Assembly (NCBI GenBank): GCA_027491035.1 | Contig: JAIXWZ010000037.1 | Location: 1 to 37,948, forward strand | DNA from: Comamonadaceae bacterium | GTDB taxonomy: Bacteria; Pseudomonadota; Gammaproteobacteria; Burkholderiales; Burkholderiaceae_C | DNA length: 37,948 bases | Reading direction: 5' to 3' | Part shown: positions 8,897-16,883 of the stretch, piece after piece | Position numbering within the stretch: the first letter of the stretch is position 1 | Layout of the letters: each line of letters opens with the position of its first letter | Position numbers and translations under genes: made by a program | Notes under the pieces: generated by a model | Databases searched by the model: none | Seen by the model: the letters and a program-made list of their open reading frames with translations, nothing else | What the model was told of the DNA's origin: nothing

Positions 8897-8971
8897 GGCG
8901 CGGTGCAAGGTCGTAAAGGCCTCATTCTAGGCCTTGGCCGGTCCTGGCCTGCGGCGCCGGCGCACGGAGCT

Positions 8972-9056
8972 ATCGGGCCGAGGGCGGCCCTCCTACAGCA
9001 CGGCGGCCAGCTGGCAAGGGCTGTAGGAGCCGCGCCCTCGCGGCGATGGGCCCGAT
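8972..9056. repeat. Inverted pair of REP-like elements between metG and the DUF3460 gene
   Basis: Two copies of a short element face each other. 8972-8999 starts ATCGGGCCGAGGGCGG and ends CCTCCTACAGC. 9020-9056 starts GCTGTAGGAGCCGCGCCCTC and ends GATGGGCCCGAT. Such TGTAGGAGC...GCGGCGAT elements resemble REP sequences of pseudomonads and Burkholderiales. Together they can fold into a long hairpin just after the metG stop and may end metG transcription. Confidence 0.75.
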
Positions 9057-9069
9057 TTCGCAGCGCCGG

Positions 9070-11157
9070 TCAATGAATCCGCATGCCCGGCTGCGCGCCG
9101 GGCCAGGGCTCGAGCACATAGATGCCGGGCTGGGCTTTCTCGTCGGCGTGGCTGGCGGCCAGCACCATGCCCTCGGACAGGCCAAACTTCATCTTGCGCG
9201 GCGCCAGGTTGGCCACCATCACGGTGAGCTTGCCCTGCAAGTCGGCGGGCTTGTACATGGAGGCAATGCCCGAGAAGACATTGCGCATCCGGCCTTCGCC
9301 CACATCGAGCGTCAGGCGCAGCAGCTTGGTCGACCCTTCAACGGCCTCACACTGCACGATGCGCGCAATGCGCAGGTCGATCTTGGCAAAGTCGTCGATG
9401 GTGATGGCCGGCGCAATCGCCTCGCCTCCAGGCAGTAAATCGGGCAGTAAATTGGGGTCAGAGTCCAATTTCTCGGCGGCCTGTGCCGGCTGCTCGGCCG
9501 GAGGGGCCTCAAACAGGGCCTCGAGCTGCTCGGGCGTGACCCGCTGCATGAGGTGCTGGTAGGGCGCGATCGCCCGAACCGGGCCTGTGTCATGCCAGCT
9601 CGCCAGGCTCAGCCCCGTGAGCTTTTCCACCTCGCGCGCCAGCGTCGGCAGCACGGGCGCGAGGTAGCGGCTGAGGACTGCAAACGCGTTGATGAGCACC
9701 GAGCAGACCTGTTGCAGCCGCTCGTTGTGGGCGGCGTCCTTGGCCAGCTCCCAGGGTTTGTTCTGGTCCACATAGGCGTTGACCTGATCGGCCAGCGCCA
9801 TGATCTCGCGCGTGGCCTTGCCGTATTCGCGCTGGTCGTACAGGCCCGCCAGGGGCTCGCTGGCTGCGGTCAGCGTCTGCAGCAGGGCGGCGCCGGCCGG
9901 ATCAAAGTGGTGCGTGAGCTGGCCGCCAAAGCGCTTGGTGATGAAGCCGGCCGAGCGCGAGACGATATTGACAAACTTGCCCACCAGATCGGCATTGACG
10001 CGCAGCATGAAATCATCGGCGTTGAAGTCGACGTCCTCATTCTTGGCGTTGAGCTTGGCCGCCAGGTAGTAGCGCAACCACTCGGGGTTCATCCCCAGGC
10101 TCAGGTATTTGAGTGGGTCCAGGCCGGTGCCCCGGCTTTTGCTCATCTTCTCGCCGTTGTTGACCGTCAGAAACCCGTGCACATGCACCGCGCTGGGCAC
10201 CTTGCGGCCCGAAAAATGCAGCATGGCCGGCCAGAACAGGGTGTGGAAGGTGATGATGTCCTTGCCGATGAAGTGAATCTGCTCGACCGCCGGGTCGGCC
10301 ATGAAGGTCTCGTAGTTGCGGCCGGTCTTGGCAAACAGATTCTTGAGCGAGGCCAGATAGCCGATCGGCGCGTCGAGCCAGACGTAAAAGTACTTGCCCG
10401 GCGCATCTGGAATCTCGATCCCAAAGTAGGGCGCGTCACGAGAGATGTCCCAGTCGCCCATCTTGGGCTTGCCGTCTTCGCCCGGAGCAATCCACTCGGT
10501 GATCTTGTTGAGCACCTCGGGCTGCACCGCGCCGCTGGTGGTCCACTGCTTGAGGAAGTCGATGCAGCGCGGATCGGAGAGCTTGAAGAAGAAGTGTTCG
10601 GAGCTCTTGAGCACCGGCGTGGCGCCCGAGAGCGCCGAATAGGGCTCCTTGAGTTCGGTGGGTGCATACACCGCGCCGCAGCTTTCGCAGTTGTCGCCGT
10701 ACTGGTCCTTGGCGCCGCACTTGGGGCATTGCCCCTTGATGAAGCGGTCGGGCAGGAACATGGCCTTGTCCGGGTCAAAAAACTGCTCGATCGTGCGCGT
10801 CTCGATCAGGCCGGCCTGCTTGAGATCCCGGTAAATCTGCCCGGCCAGTTCGTGGTTTTCGGGCCCGTCGGTTGAGTGCCAGTTGTCAAAGCCGATGTGA
10901 AAGCCGTCCAGGTAGGGCTTGCGACCGGCGGCAATGTCAGCCACAAACTGCTGCGGCGTTTGGCCCGCCTTTTCGGCGGCGATCATGATGGGCGCGCCGT
11001 GGGCGTCGTCGGCGCAGACGAAGTTCACCTCGTGGCCGCGCATTTTCTGAAAGCGCACCCAGATGTCAGCCTGGATGTACTCCATGATGTGGCCGATGTG
11101 GAACTTGCCGTTGGCATAGGGCAAGGCGGTGGTCACGAACAGGCGGCGCTGGGTCAT
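9070..11157 (-). CDS. metG: Methionyl-tRNA synthetase
   Basis: Charges tRNA-Met in the cytoplasm. It has 695 aa from ATG at 11157; an upstream frame extension to 11199 was rejected because [17 protein letters not shown] is the canonical start. Visible features are the HIGH motif at 20-23, a zinc knuckle with Cys144, Cys147, Cys157 and Cys160, and KMSKS at 337-341. The C-terminal OB-fold tRNA-binding domain runs from about 585 to 695 ([15 protein letters not shown] to the end). This is the long, dimerising, E. coli-like type. The linker before the OB domain carries an in-frame dispersed repeat (see 9448-9471). It is divergent from apbC. Confidence 0.97.
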   Translation of the reverse strand: MTQRRLFVTTALPYANGKFHIGHIMEYIQADIWVRFQKMRGHEVNFVCADDAHGAPIMIAAEKAGQTPQQFVADIAAGRKPYLDGFHIGFDNWHSTDGPENHELAGQIYRDLKQAGLIETRTIEQFFDPDKAMFLPDRFIKGQCPKCGAKDQYGDNCESCGAVYAPTELKEPYSALSGATPVLKSSEHFFFKLSDPRCIDFLKQWTTSGAVQPEVLNKITEWIAPGEDGKPKMGDWDISRDAPYFGIEIPDAPGKYFYVWLDAPIGYLASLKNLFAKTGRNYETFMADPAVEQIHFIGKDIITFHTLFWPAMLHFSGRKVPSAVHVHGFLTVNNGEKMSKSRGTGLDPLKYLSLGMNPEWLRYYLAAKLNAKNEDVDFNADDFMLRVNADLVGKFVNIVSRSAGFITKRFGGQLTHHFDPAGAALLQTLTAASEPLAGLYDQREYGKATREIMALADQVNAYVDQNKPWELAKDAAHNERLQQVCSVLINAFAVLSRYLAPVLPTLAREVEKLTGLSLASWHDTGPVRAIAPYQHLMQRVTPEQLEALFEAPPAEQPAQAAEKLDSDPNLLPDLLPGGEAIAPAITIDDFAKIDLRIARIVQCEAVEGSTKLLRLTLDVGEGRMRNVFSGIASMYKPADLQGKLTVMVANLAPRKMKFGLSEGMVLAASHADEKAQPGIYVLEPWPGAQPGMRIH
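9448..9471. repeat. Short palindromic repeat inserted in the metG linker
   Basis: Arms AAATTGG and CCAATTT flank a core GGTCAGAGT. Sequences of this kind recur in proteobacterial genomes, often near IS200-like REP-associated transposases. Here it is read in frame as KLDSDPNLL (about residues 563-571 of MetG) between the catalytic/anticodon part and the C-terminal tRNA-binding domain. Next to it, the near-duplicate CGGGCAGTAAAT / GGCAGTAAAT at 9431-9450 suggests a small local duplication. Confidence 0.65.
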
Positions 11158-11361
11158 GGGCGGGCGATCGAGCAAAGGGGAGGGGCCCACGCGGGCCAAA
11201 GCGGCGCGCAGGCGAAGGGCCGATTTTATGCGGCGCAGCGGTCAGGTCTTGCCCTTGCCCGAGCGCAGCCCTGGGGCCGGCGTTAGACTGCGGACCCCGC
11301 TGCCCAGCCGCTGGCCTGCAGTGGTGCCGCCCCAACCCGACATTTGGAAAGCCTTGCCGTC
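11158..11361. other. Divergent metG/apbC intergenic region
   Basis: 204 bp between the divergent starts, expected to hold both promoters. On the metG side, TAAAAT (complement of 11223-11228) is a possible -10 without a convincing -35. Before apbC, GGAAAG at 11346-11351 lies 10 nt from the ATG and can serve as ribosome binding site. Nothing else was recognised. Confidence 0.4.
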
Positions 11362-12465
11362 ATGGCCGCATCCCACCCCCCCACCGTCCAAGACCTGATG
11401 AGCGCGCTCGAGCCGCTCACCGACCCCCTGACCGGCACCGGCTGGGTGGCCGACAAGGCGATCCGCAATGTGCAGGTCCAGGGCGATGTGGTGTCGCTGG
11501 AGCTCGAGCTGGGCTACCCCGCGCAGAGCCGCCACGAGGCCTTGCGCCAGATCTTGCGCCAGGCGGCCCTGGCGGTGCCGGGCGTGGCGCGGGTGGACGT
11601 GCAAATCAGCACGCGGGTGGTCGCGCATGCGGTGCAAGGTGGTGTGCAATTGCTGCCCCAGGTGCGCAACATCGTGGCGGTGGCCTCGGGCAAGGGCGGG
11701 GTGGGCAAGAGCACCACAGCGGCCAATCTGGCGCTGGCTCTGGTGGCCGAGGGCGCCCGGGTCGGTCTGCTCGATGCCGACATCTATGGCCCGAGCCAGC
11801 CCATGATGATGGGCATCAGTGGCCGGCCTGAAACCGAAGATGGCAAGACCATGGAGCCCCTGATCAACCACGGGGTGCAGGTGATGTCGATCGGGTTTTT
11901 GGTCAACCCCGACGACGCCATGATCTGGCGCGGCCCCATGGCCACGCAGGCGCTCGAGCAGCTGCTGCGCCAGACCCGCTGGCAAGACCTCGACTACCTG
12001 ATCGTCGACATGCCGCCGGGCACGGGCGATATTGCGCTGACGCTGAGCCAGCGCGTGCCGCTGACCGGCGCCGTCATCGTTACCACGCCGCAAGACATTG
12101 CGCTGCTCGATGCCCGCAAGGGCATCAAGATGTTTCAGAAGGTGGGCGTGCCGATTTTGGGCGTGGTGGAAAACATGGCGGTGCATGTGTGCACAAACTG
12201 CGGCCATGCCGAGCCGATTTTCGGTGAGGGGGGCGGGCGCAAGCTGGCCGAGCAGTACCAGGCCGATTACCTGGGCGCCTTGCCGCTGGACATGCAGATT
12301 CGCTTGCAGGCCGACGGCGGACGGCCCTCGGTGGTGGCCGATCCCGAGGGCGAGGTGGCGCGGCTCTACAAGGCCGTGGCCCAGCAGGTGGCGGTGCGCG
12401 TGGCGGCCAAGGCCAAGGACTTTTCGGCCAAGTTCCCCAAAATCACGGTTTCCAAGGACACCTGA
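11362..12465 (+). CDS. apbC: Iron-sulfur cluster carrier protein ApbC (Mrp/NBP35 family)
   Basis: Cytoplasmic P-loop ATPase that carries and delivers [4Fe-4S] clusters. It has 367 aa from ATG at 11362; a TTG at 11344 would add six residues but is less likely. The N-terminal MIP18/DUF59 domain covers about residues 5-95. The deviant Walker A GKGGVGKST is at 111-119, the switch region is DMPPGTGD near 216-223, and the cluster-binding pair is Cys277-x-x-Cys280. In this window it is a plausible supplier for the cluster-rich formate dehydrogenase, but it is a general housekeeping gene conserved next to metG. Confidence 0.95.
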   Translation: MAASHPPTVQDLMSALEPLTDPLTGTGWVADKAIRNVQVQGDVVSLELELGYPAQSRHEALRQILRQAALAVPGVARVDVQISTRVVAHAVQGGVQLLPQVRNIVAVASGKGGVGKSTTAANLALALVAEGARVGLLDADIYGPSQPMMMGISGRPETEDGKTMEPLINHGVQVMSIGFLVNPDDAMIWRGPMATQALEQLLRQTRWQDLDYLIVDMPPGTGDIALTLSQRVPLTGAVIVTTPQDIALLDARKGIKMFQKVGVPILGVVENMAVHVCTNCGHAEPIFGEGGGRKLAEQYQADYLGALPLDMQIRLQADGGRPSVVADPEGEVARLYKAVAQQVAVRVAAKAKDFSAKFPKITVSKDT

Positions 12466-12495
12466 GCCAGGCGCCCCGCGCACTCGTTTCTGCAC

Positions 12496-13317
12496 ATGCC
12501 CTTCACTCTGGACTCCATTGCCAATCTTGATGCGGTGATGCAGCGGCGTGCCCGGGCGGCGCAGGCGGCCAGTGTCCGTTACGCGTGCGAGCGTTCGATG
12601 GCCTACGGCCCGGACCCCGATCACACCTTGGATTTTTATCCGGCCGCGGGTGGGGTGGGCCAGGCGCCGCTGCTGATCTTTATTCATGGCGGCTTTTGGC
12701 GCAGCCTGCGCGCGGCTGATTTTTCGTTTCTGGCCGCCGGCTTTGTCGAGCAGGCGATTTCGGTGGCGGTGATCGACTACCCCTTGATCCCCCGGGTGCG
12801 GATGGAGCAGGTGGTCCAGGCCTGTCGCCTGGCGGTCAAGCATCTTCATTCGCAGGCCGGGGCGCTGGGCGTCGATGCTGCGCGCATCGTGGTCGCCGGC
12901 AACTCCGCCGGCGGCCATTTGGTGGCCGAGTTGATGGACACCGGCTGGATGGCGCCCATGGGGCTGCCCGAGCACTGCTTGCGCGCAGGCGTGGCCGTCA
13001 GCGGCCTGTATGACCTGGAGCCGGTCGCCCGTTCGTTTCAAAACGACAGCTTGCAATTGACCCCGCAGGAGATTGCACGCTACAGCCCCTTGATGCGGCC
13101 CCTGGCGCTGCGCGCGCCCCTGGTGGTGGCGGTAGGAGCCGACGAGACGGGCGAATTTTTGCGCCAGAGCGCCGAATTTGCGGCGCATGCCAGGCGTTGC
13201 GGGGTCGAGGTGCAGCACATGCAAGTGCCCCACACCCATCACATTTCGGTGGTGCTCGATGCCCTGGCCAGCCCGGGGCATGCGCTGAACCGGGCTGCCT
13301 GCGATTTGCTGGCCTGA
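12496..13317 (+). CDS. Alpha/beta hydrolase, arylformamidase-like
   Basis: A 273-residue alpha/beta hydrolase. HGGFW (64-68) is the oxyanion loop typical of kynurenine formamidase-like esterases. Ser137 sits in GNSAGGH, and Asp216 (GADE) and His249 (HTHH) complete a plausible triad. The family includes arylformamidases and short-chain carboxylesterases. It starts 30 bp after apbC and may be co-transcribed with it. It ends directly before the operator-like repeat at 13318. With a kynureninase-family gene 5 kb downstream, an acyl- or formyl-anilide hydrolase role is attractive but inferred. No signal peptide is seen. Confidence 0.8.
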   Translation: MPFTLDSIANLDAVMQRRARAAQAASVRYACERSMAYGPDPDHTLDFYPAAGGVGQAPLLIFIHGGFWRSLRAADFSFLAAGFVEQAISVAVIDYPLIPRVRMEQVVQACRLAVKHLHSQAGALGVDAARIVVAGNSAGGHLVAELMDTGWMAPMGLPEHCLRAGVAVSGLYDLEPVARSFQNDSLQLTPQEIARYSPLMRPLALRAPLVVAVGADETGEFLRQSAEFAAHARRCGVEVQHMQVPHTHHISVVLDALASPGHALNRAACDLLA

Positions 13318-13333
13318 TGTAAAGCGCTTGACA
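13318..13333 (+). promoter_or_regulatory. Candidate Crp/Fnr-type operator upstream of the transporter-kynureninase operon
   Basis: TGTAAAGCGCTTGACA is an inverted repeat with 7 of 8 base pairs symmetric, in Crp/Fnr layout (two 5-bp half sites, 6-bp spacer). The right half contains TTGACA (13328-13333), a perfect -35 hexamer, with a weak -10 (TACGCA, 13352-13357) 18 bp later. The repeat begins at the base after the hydrolase stop and lies about 70 bp before the first ATPase gene. The same sequence with 2 of 22 changes recurs upstream of hyuA on the other strand (25754-25769). Confidence 0.6.
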
Positions 13334-13396
13334 CGGCGGCCCTAGGACAAATACGCATGAACTGGGGGCACCCACTGGGTATGCTCTAGCGCTTGC

Positions 13397-14227
13397 ATGC
13401 TGACCCACGGCCCGGGTGTTTGCCCGGCCTTTGTTTTGTTGACTTCAACCCCCGTGTCACCCGCGATTTTGCAGTTGCAGGGCCTGCGCAAGGCCTATGG
13501 TCAGCTGCGAGCGGTCGATGGCGTCGACCTGTCGGTGGCCGCTGGCAGCCTGACGGGCTTGATCGGGCCCAACGGTGCGGGCAAGACCACCACCTTCGAC
13601 CTGATTGCAGGCGCGCAGCGCTGTGACAGTGGGCGCATCTTGTTTCAGGGGCAGCCGATCGAGAACCTGGCGCCCAACGCGATTTTTCGTCGCGGCCTGG
13701 CGCGCACGTTTCAGGTGCCGCGGCCCTTTGCACAGATGACGGTGCTCGAAAACGTCCTCATCGCCCCCCTCAACCAGCTCGGCGAGCGGCTGTATGCCAA
13801 TTGGTGGTGGGCGGGCCGGGTCAGTGCCCAGGAGCGGGCGCTGCAAGAGCGCGCCCGCGAAGTGTTGGAGCTGTGCGCCCTGTCCGACAAGGCCGGTTTG
13901 CTGGCCGGCCAGCTCTCGGGCGGTCAGCAAAAGCTGCTCGAGCTGGCGCGCGTGCTCATGATTGATCCGAAGATGATCTTGCTCGACGAGCCCGCAGCCG
14001 GCGTCAACCCGAGCTTGCTCGAGACCCTGATGGAGCGGGTGCAGTTGCTGCACCGCCGAGGCATCACCTTTTTGCTGATCGAGCACAACATGGACCTGGT
14101 CATGCGGGTGTGCCAGCATGTCATCGTGATGGCCCAGGGGCAGGTGCTGGCTCAGGGAACGCCGCAAGAGGTTCAAGACAACCCTCAGGTGCTCGACGCC
14201 TACCTCGGTCAGGTGCCCCAGTCATGA
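13397..14227 (+). CDS. LivG-type ABC transporter ATP-binding protein (second transporter)
   Basis: ATPase subunit (276 aa as drawn) of a second branched-chain-type importer. Walker A is GPNGAGKTT, the signature is LSGGQQKLLEL, Walker B is MILLDEPAAGV, and LIEHNMDLV contains the H-loop. The ABC domain begins at ILQLQGLRKAYG, so the first ~20 residues are extra. GTG at 13454 is an alternative start to ATG at 13397, and neither has a strong ribosome site. Its stop overlaps the next ATPase gene by 4 bp. It is the first gene of a plus-strand operon that probably runs to the kynureninase gene. Confidence 0.9.
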   Translation: MLTHGPGVCPAFVLLTSTPVSPAILQLQGLRKAYGQLRAVDGVDLSVAAGSLTGLIGPNGAGKTTTFDLIAGAQRCDSGRILFQGQPIENLAPNAIFRRGLARTFQVPRPFAQMTVLENVLIAPLNQLGERLYANWWWAGRVSAQERALQERAREVLELCALSDKAGLLAGQLSGGQQKLLELARVLMIDPKMILLDEPAAGVNPSLLETLMERVQLLHRRGITFLLIEHNMDLVMRVCQHVIVMAQGQVLAQGTPQEVQDNPQVLDAYLGQVPQS

Positions 14228-14991
14228 ACTCGCCGGCCTCGTCCATCCCAAGCCCGCAGGACGCGGCAGTGCTGCGCGTGCAGGATCTGGTTGCCGGCTA
14301 CTTCAAGGGCATGCCGATCGTCAAAGGGGCGAGCTTGCAGGTCGCCGCCGGCGAGCTGGTGGCCATCCTCGGTCCCAACGGTGCGGGCAAAAGCACGCTC
14401 ATGAAGGCCATCGCCGGCCTGGTGACGGCCGAGTCCGGGCAGATTGCCTTGCGCTCGGCCTCGCTGCTGGGTCTGAGCCCCGATCAGATCATGAGGGCCG
14501 GTCTGGGTTTTGTGCCGCAAACCGGCAATGTCTTTGCCACGCTGACCATTCATGAGAATTTGCGCGTCGGTGGCTATTTGCTCGGCGCCGAATTGGCGCA
14601 GCGGCTGGAGCGGGCCTACACCATGTTTCCTGCGCTGGCGGCCAAGCGGCGCGACAAGGCCCGAACCTTGTCGGGCGGACAGCGGCAGATGCTGGCCATT
14701 GCCCGGGCGCTCATGACCGACCCCAGTGTGCTCATGCTCGACGAGCCCTCGGCCGGTTTGGCGCCGATGATGGTGCAAGAGGTGTTTGAGAGCCTGCAAC
14801 GCCTCAGCCGCCAGGGGGTCAGCGTGCTGATGGTGGAGCAAAACGCCAAGGGTGCTTTGCGGCACAGCGACCGCGCATACATCTTGGTCGAGGGGGGCAA
14901 CCACTTGGAGGGGCCGGCCCAAGCCCTGCTCCATGATCCGGCCGTGGGGGCTGCATTTTTGGGCCAGGGCCGTCGTCGGGAGGCCGCATGA
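14224..14991 (+). CDS. LivF-type ABC transporter ATP-binding protein (second transporter)
   Basis: Second ATPase subunit, 255 aa from ATG at 14224, overlapping the previous stop by 4 bp. Walker A is GPNGAGKST, the signature LSGGQRQML, Walker B VLMLDEPSAGL, with the LivF-type MVEQNAKGAL. A longer frame from 14110 lies inside the previous gene and was rejected. The stop overlaps the permease start by 4 bp. The tight coupling supports equal production of all transporter subunits. Confidence 0.92.
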   Translation: MNSPASSIPSPQDAAVLRVQDLVAGYFKGMPIVKGASLQVAAGELVAILGPNGAGKSTLMKAIAGLVTAESGQIALRSASLLGLSPDQIMRAGLGFVPQTGNVFATLTIHENLRVGGYLLGAELAQRLERAYTMFPALAAKRRDKARTLSGGQRQMLAIARALMTDPSVLMLDEPSAGLAPMMVQEVFESLQRLSRQGVSVLMVEQNAKGALRHSDRAYILVEGGNHLEGPAQALLHDPAVGAAFLGQGRRREAA

Positions 14992-15887
14992 TCTTGCAGG
15001 CACTGGCCGACGGCGTGTTCACGGGCGCCATCATTTCCCTGGGGGCCATCGGGCTGTCGCTGACTCTGCAAATCATGCGGTTTGCCAATTTCGCGCATGC
15101 CGAATTCATGACGCTCGGCGGCTATCTTGCGCTGGCCGTCGTGTGGCTGATCGGGCCGGGCTCGCCGACCCTGGGCTTGACGTTTGGCTGGCAGTTGCTG
15201 GTGGCCGCTTTGCTGGCCTCGGCCCTGGCCGGCTTGATGGCCTGGGGCTTGGATTTGTTGGTGTTTCGACCGCTGCGCCGCCAGGGCGCAGCGTCTTTGG
15301 TGCTGGTGTTTGCGGCTTTTGGTGCGGCGCTGGTGCTGCGCCATGTGCTGGTCCTGATCTGGGGGCACGAGTCTTACTTTTATACCCGCGAGCTGCAGAT
15401 GGGCGTGATGATCGTGCCCGGCATCCGCGTGATGCCCGATCAGGTCTTCATCCTCGCGCTGGCCGTTGTGCTCATGCTGGTGCTGCATTTGTTTTTGACG
15501 TTTCACCGCACCGGCATCGCCATGCGGGCGATGGCCGAAAGCCCGGCGCTGTCGCAGGTCTGCGGCATCCGGGTCGACAGCGTGATGCGCACCACCTGGA
15601 TCATCTCGGGCTTCATGGCGGCCATGGCCGGCGTGTTTTCTGCGCTGACGCCCCAGTTGCATCCGGAATTGGGCTCCAACATGCTGCTGTCGGTGTTTGC
15701 CGCGGCAATTTTTGGTGGCGTCGGCAGCCTGCCCGGTGCGGTACTCGGGGGTCTGCTGGTGGGTATTTCGGAGAATCTCTTTTTGCTGGTGGCCGACCCG
15801 GGCTACAAACCGGCCATGCCCTTCTTGCTGCTGCTGGCCGTGCTGTGCTTGCGTCCGCAGGGCTTGCTTGGGGAGCGTTCATCGTGA
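14988..15887 (+). CDS. LivH-type ABC transporter permease (second transporter)
   Basis: Inner-membrane permease of 299 aa with the LivH pattern: an N-terminal GAIISLGAIGLSLTLQIMRF, then FAHAEFMTLGGYLAL, and the coupling segment TGIAMRAMAESPALSQVCG. Multiple hydrophobic helices span the protein. The start overlaps the preceding ATPase stop by 4 bp. It differs clearly from the LivH at 4444-5319, so this is not a recent duplicate of the first transporter. Confidence 0.92.
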   Translation: MILQALADGVFTGAIISLGAIGLSLTLQIMRFANFAHAEFMTLGGYLALAVVWLIGPGSPTLGLTFGWQLLVAALLASALAGLMAWGLDLLVFRPLRRQGAASLVLVFAAFGAALVLRHVLVLIWGHESYFYTRELQMGVMIVPGIRVMPDQVFILALAVVLMLVLHLFLTFHRTGIAMRAMAESPALSQVCGIRVDSVMRTTWIISGFMAAMAGVFSALTPQLHPELGSNMLLSVFAAAIFGGVGSLPGAVLGGLLVGISENLFLLVADPGYKPAMPFLLLLAVLCLRPQGLLGERSS

Positions 15888-15900
15888 GCGGGGTGGACTG

Positions 15901-16848
15901 ATGGCCGGCGTGTTGTCCTACCTGGTGTTCTTTTTGTGCGTGGTGCTGGTGCTGTGCATCCTGACCATGGGCCTGAACCTGCAATGGGGCTTTACCGGCC
16001 TGTTCAACGCCGGGGTGGCCGGCTTTTATGCGATCGGCGGCTACACCCACGCCATCTTGACGGCCGCGCCCAACCCGCAGTTGATGGGCAACTATGGTTT
16101 GCCCTGGATCGTCGGCATCGTGGGCGCTGTGCTGCTGACCGCCTTGGCCGCTGCCGTGATCGGTCTGATCACGATCCGCCTGCGCGGTGACTATCTGGCT
16201 ATCGCCACCTTCGGCATTGGCATCATGATTCAACTGGTCGCGCTCAATCTGGAGCGCTGGACCGGCGGCTCTCAGGGCATCACCCGGATCGCCAAGCCCA
16301 TGGGCGCAGTGTTTGACACGCCCATGGCCTACAACTTGTTTTACCTGGCCTTCCTGATCGCGGTGGTGGCCCTGGTGTATTGGGCGCTCGAGCGGGTTTT
16401 GTCCTCGCCCTGGGGTCGGGTGCTGCGGGCCATCCGTGAAGACGAGGTGGCCGCTGCCTCGCTGGGCAAAAGTGCGGTGTGGTTTCGGCTTCAATCGTTC
16501 GTTTTGGGTTCGAGCCTAATGGGCCTGGCCGGCGCCCTGTACGTGAGCTTTATTGGTTTCGTCAGCCCTTTTGACTTCCTGCCCATCCTGACGTTTCAGG
16601 TCTGGGCCATGCTGATCGTCGGCGGCAGCGGCAACAACCGCGGCGCCCTACTCGGCGCCCTGGTGGTCTGGGGGGTCTGGGCCAGCAGCGGCGTGTTGGT
16701 CTCCAAATGGATTGCGCCGGCCTATGCGGCCCAAGGCGCCGCAATTCAGGTGATTCTGATCGGCCTGGTGCTGGTGCTGATGCTGCTGTTCAAACCGCGG
16801 GGCCTCATAGGGGAGCGTGCGGTTGTGTCAAGACATTTGGTTTGGTAA
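15901..16848 (+). CDS. LivM-type ABC transporter permease (second transporter)
   Basis: Inner-membrane permease of 315 aa from ATG at 15901, 13 bp after the LivH stop. LivM family features are LNLQWGFTGLFNAGVAGFYA, IRLRGDYLAIATFGIG, and the coupling region GRVLRAIREDEVAAASLG. The C-terminus reads FKPRGLIGERAV. A longer upstream frame overlaps livH and was rejected. It forms the channel with the preceding permease. Confidence 0.91.
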   Translation: MAGVLSYLVFFLCVVLVLCILTMGLNLQWGFTGLFNAGVAGFYAIGGYTHAILTAAPNPQLMGNYGLPWIVGIVGAVLLTALAAAVIGLITIRLRGDYLAIATFGIGIMIQLVALNLERWTGGSQGITRIAKPMGAVFDTPMAYNLFYLAFLIAVVALVYWALERVLSSPWGRVLRAIREDEVAAASLGKSAVWFRLQSFVLGSSLMGLAGALYVSFIGFVSPFDFLPILTFQVWAMLIVGGSGNNRGALLGALVVWGVWASSGVLVSKWIAPAYAAQGAAIQVILIGLVLVLMLLFKPRGLIGERAVVSRHLVW

Positions 16849-16883
16849 GCTGATTTTTCAACTCAACGAGAAAAGGACTGTCC

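Noticed and set aside
9001-9060. Possible tRNA-like or small RNA fold after metG
   Set aside because: The fold is explained by the inverted REP-like pair; no cloverleaf or CCA-end pattern is present.
13130-13145. GCGGTAGGAGCCGAC inside the alpha/beta hydrolase, similar to the TGTAGGAGC element
   Set aside because: It encodes the conserved VAVGADE strand and catalytic Asp region, so the match is coincidental.
11242-13281. 679-codon minus-strand frame opposite apbC and the hydrolase
   Set aside because: Antisense shadow of two recognised genes; low-complexity His/Arg/Gln-rich translation without family features.
13386-13733. Small minus-strand frames around the start of the second transporter operon
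   Set aside because: They overlap the ATPase gene antisense and have no start signals or recognisable domains.
16810-16850. TGTGTCAAGACA upstream of the binding-protein gene as a third operator copy
   Set aside because: It shares only one half site and lies inside the end of the permease gene.
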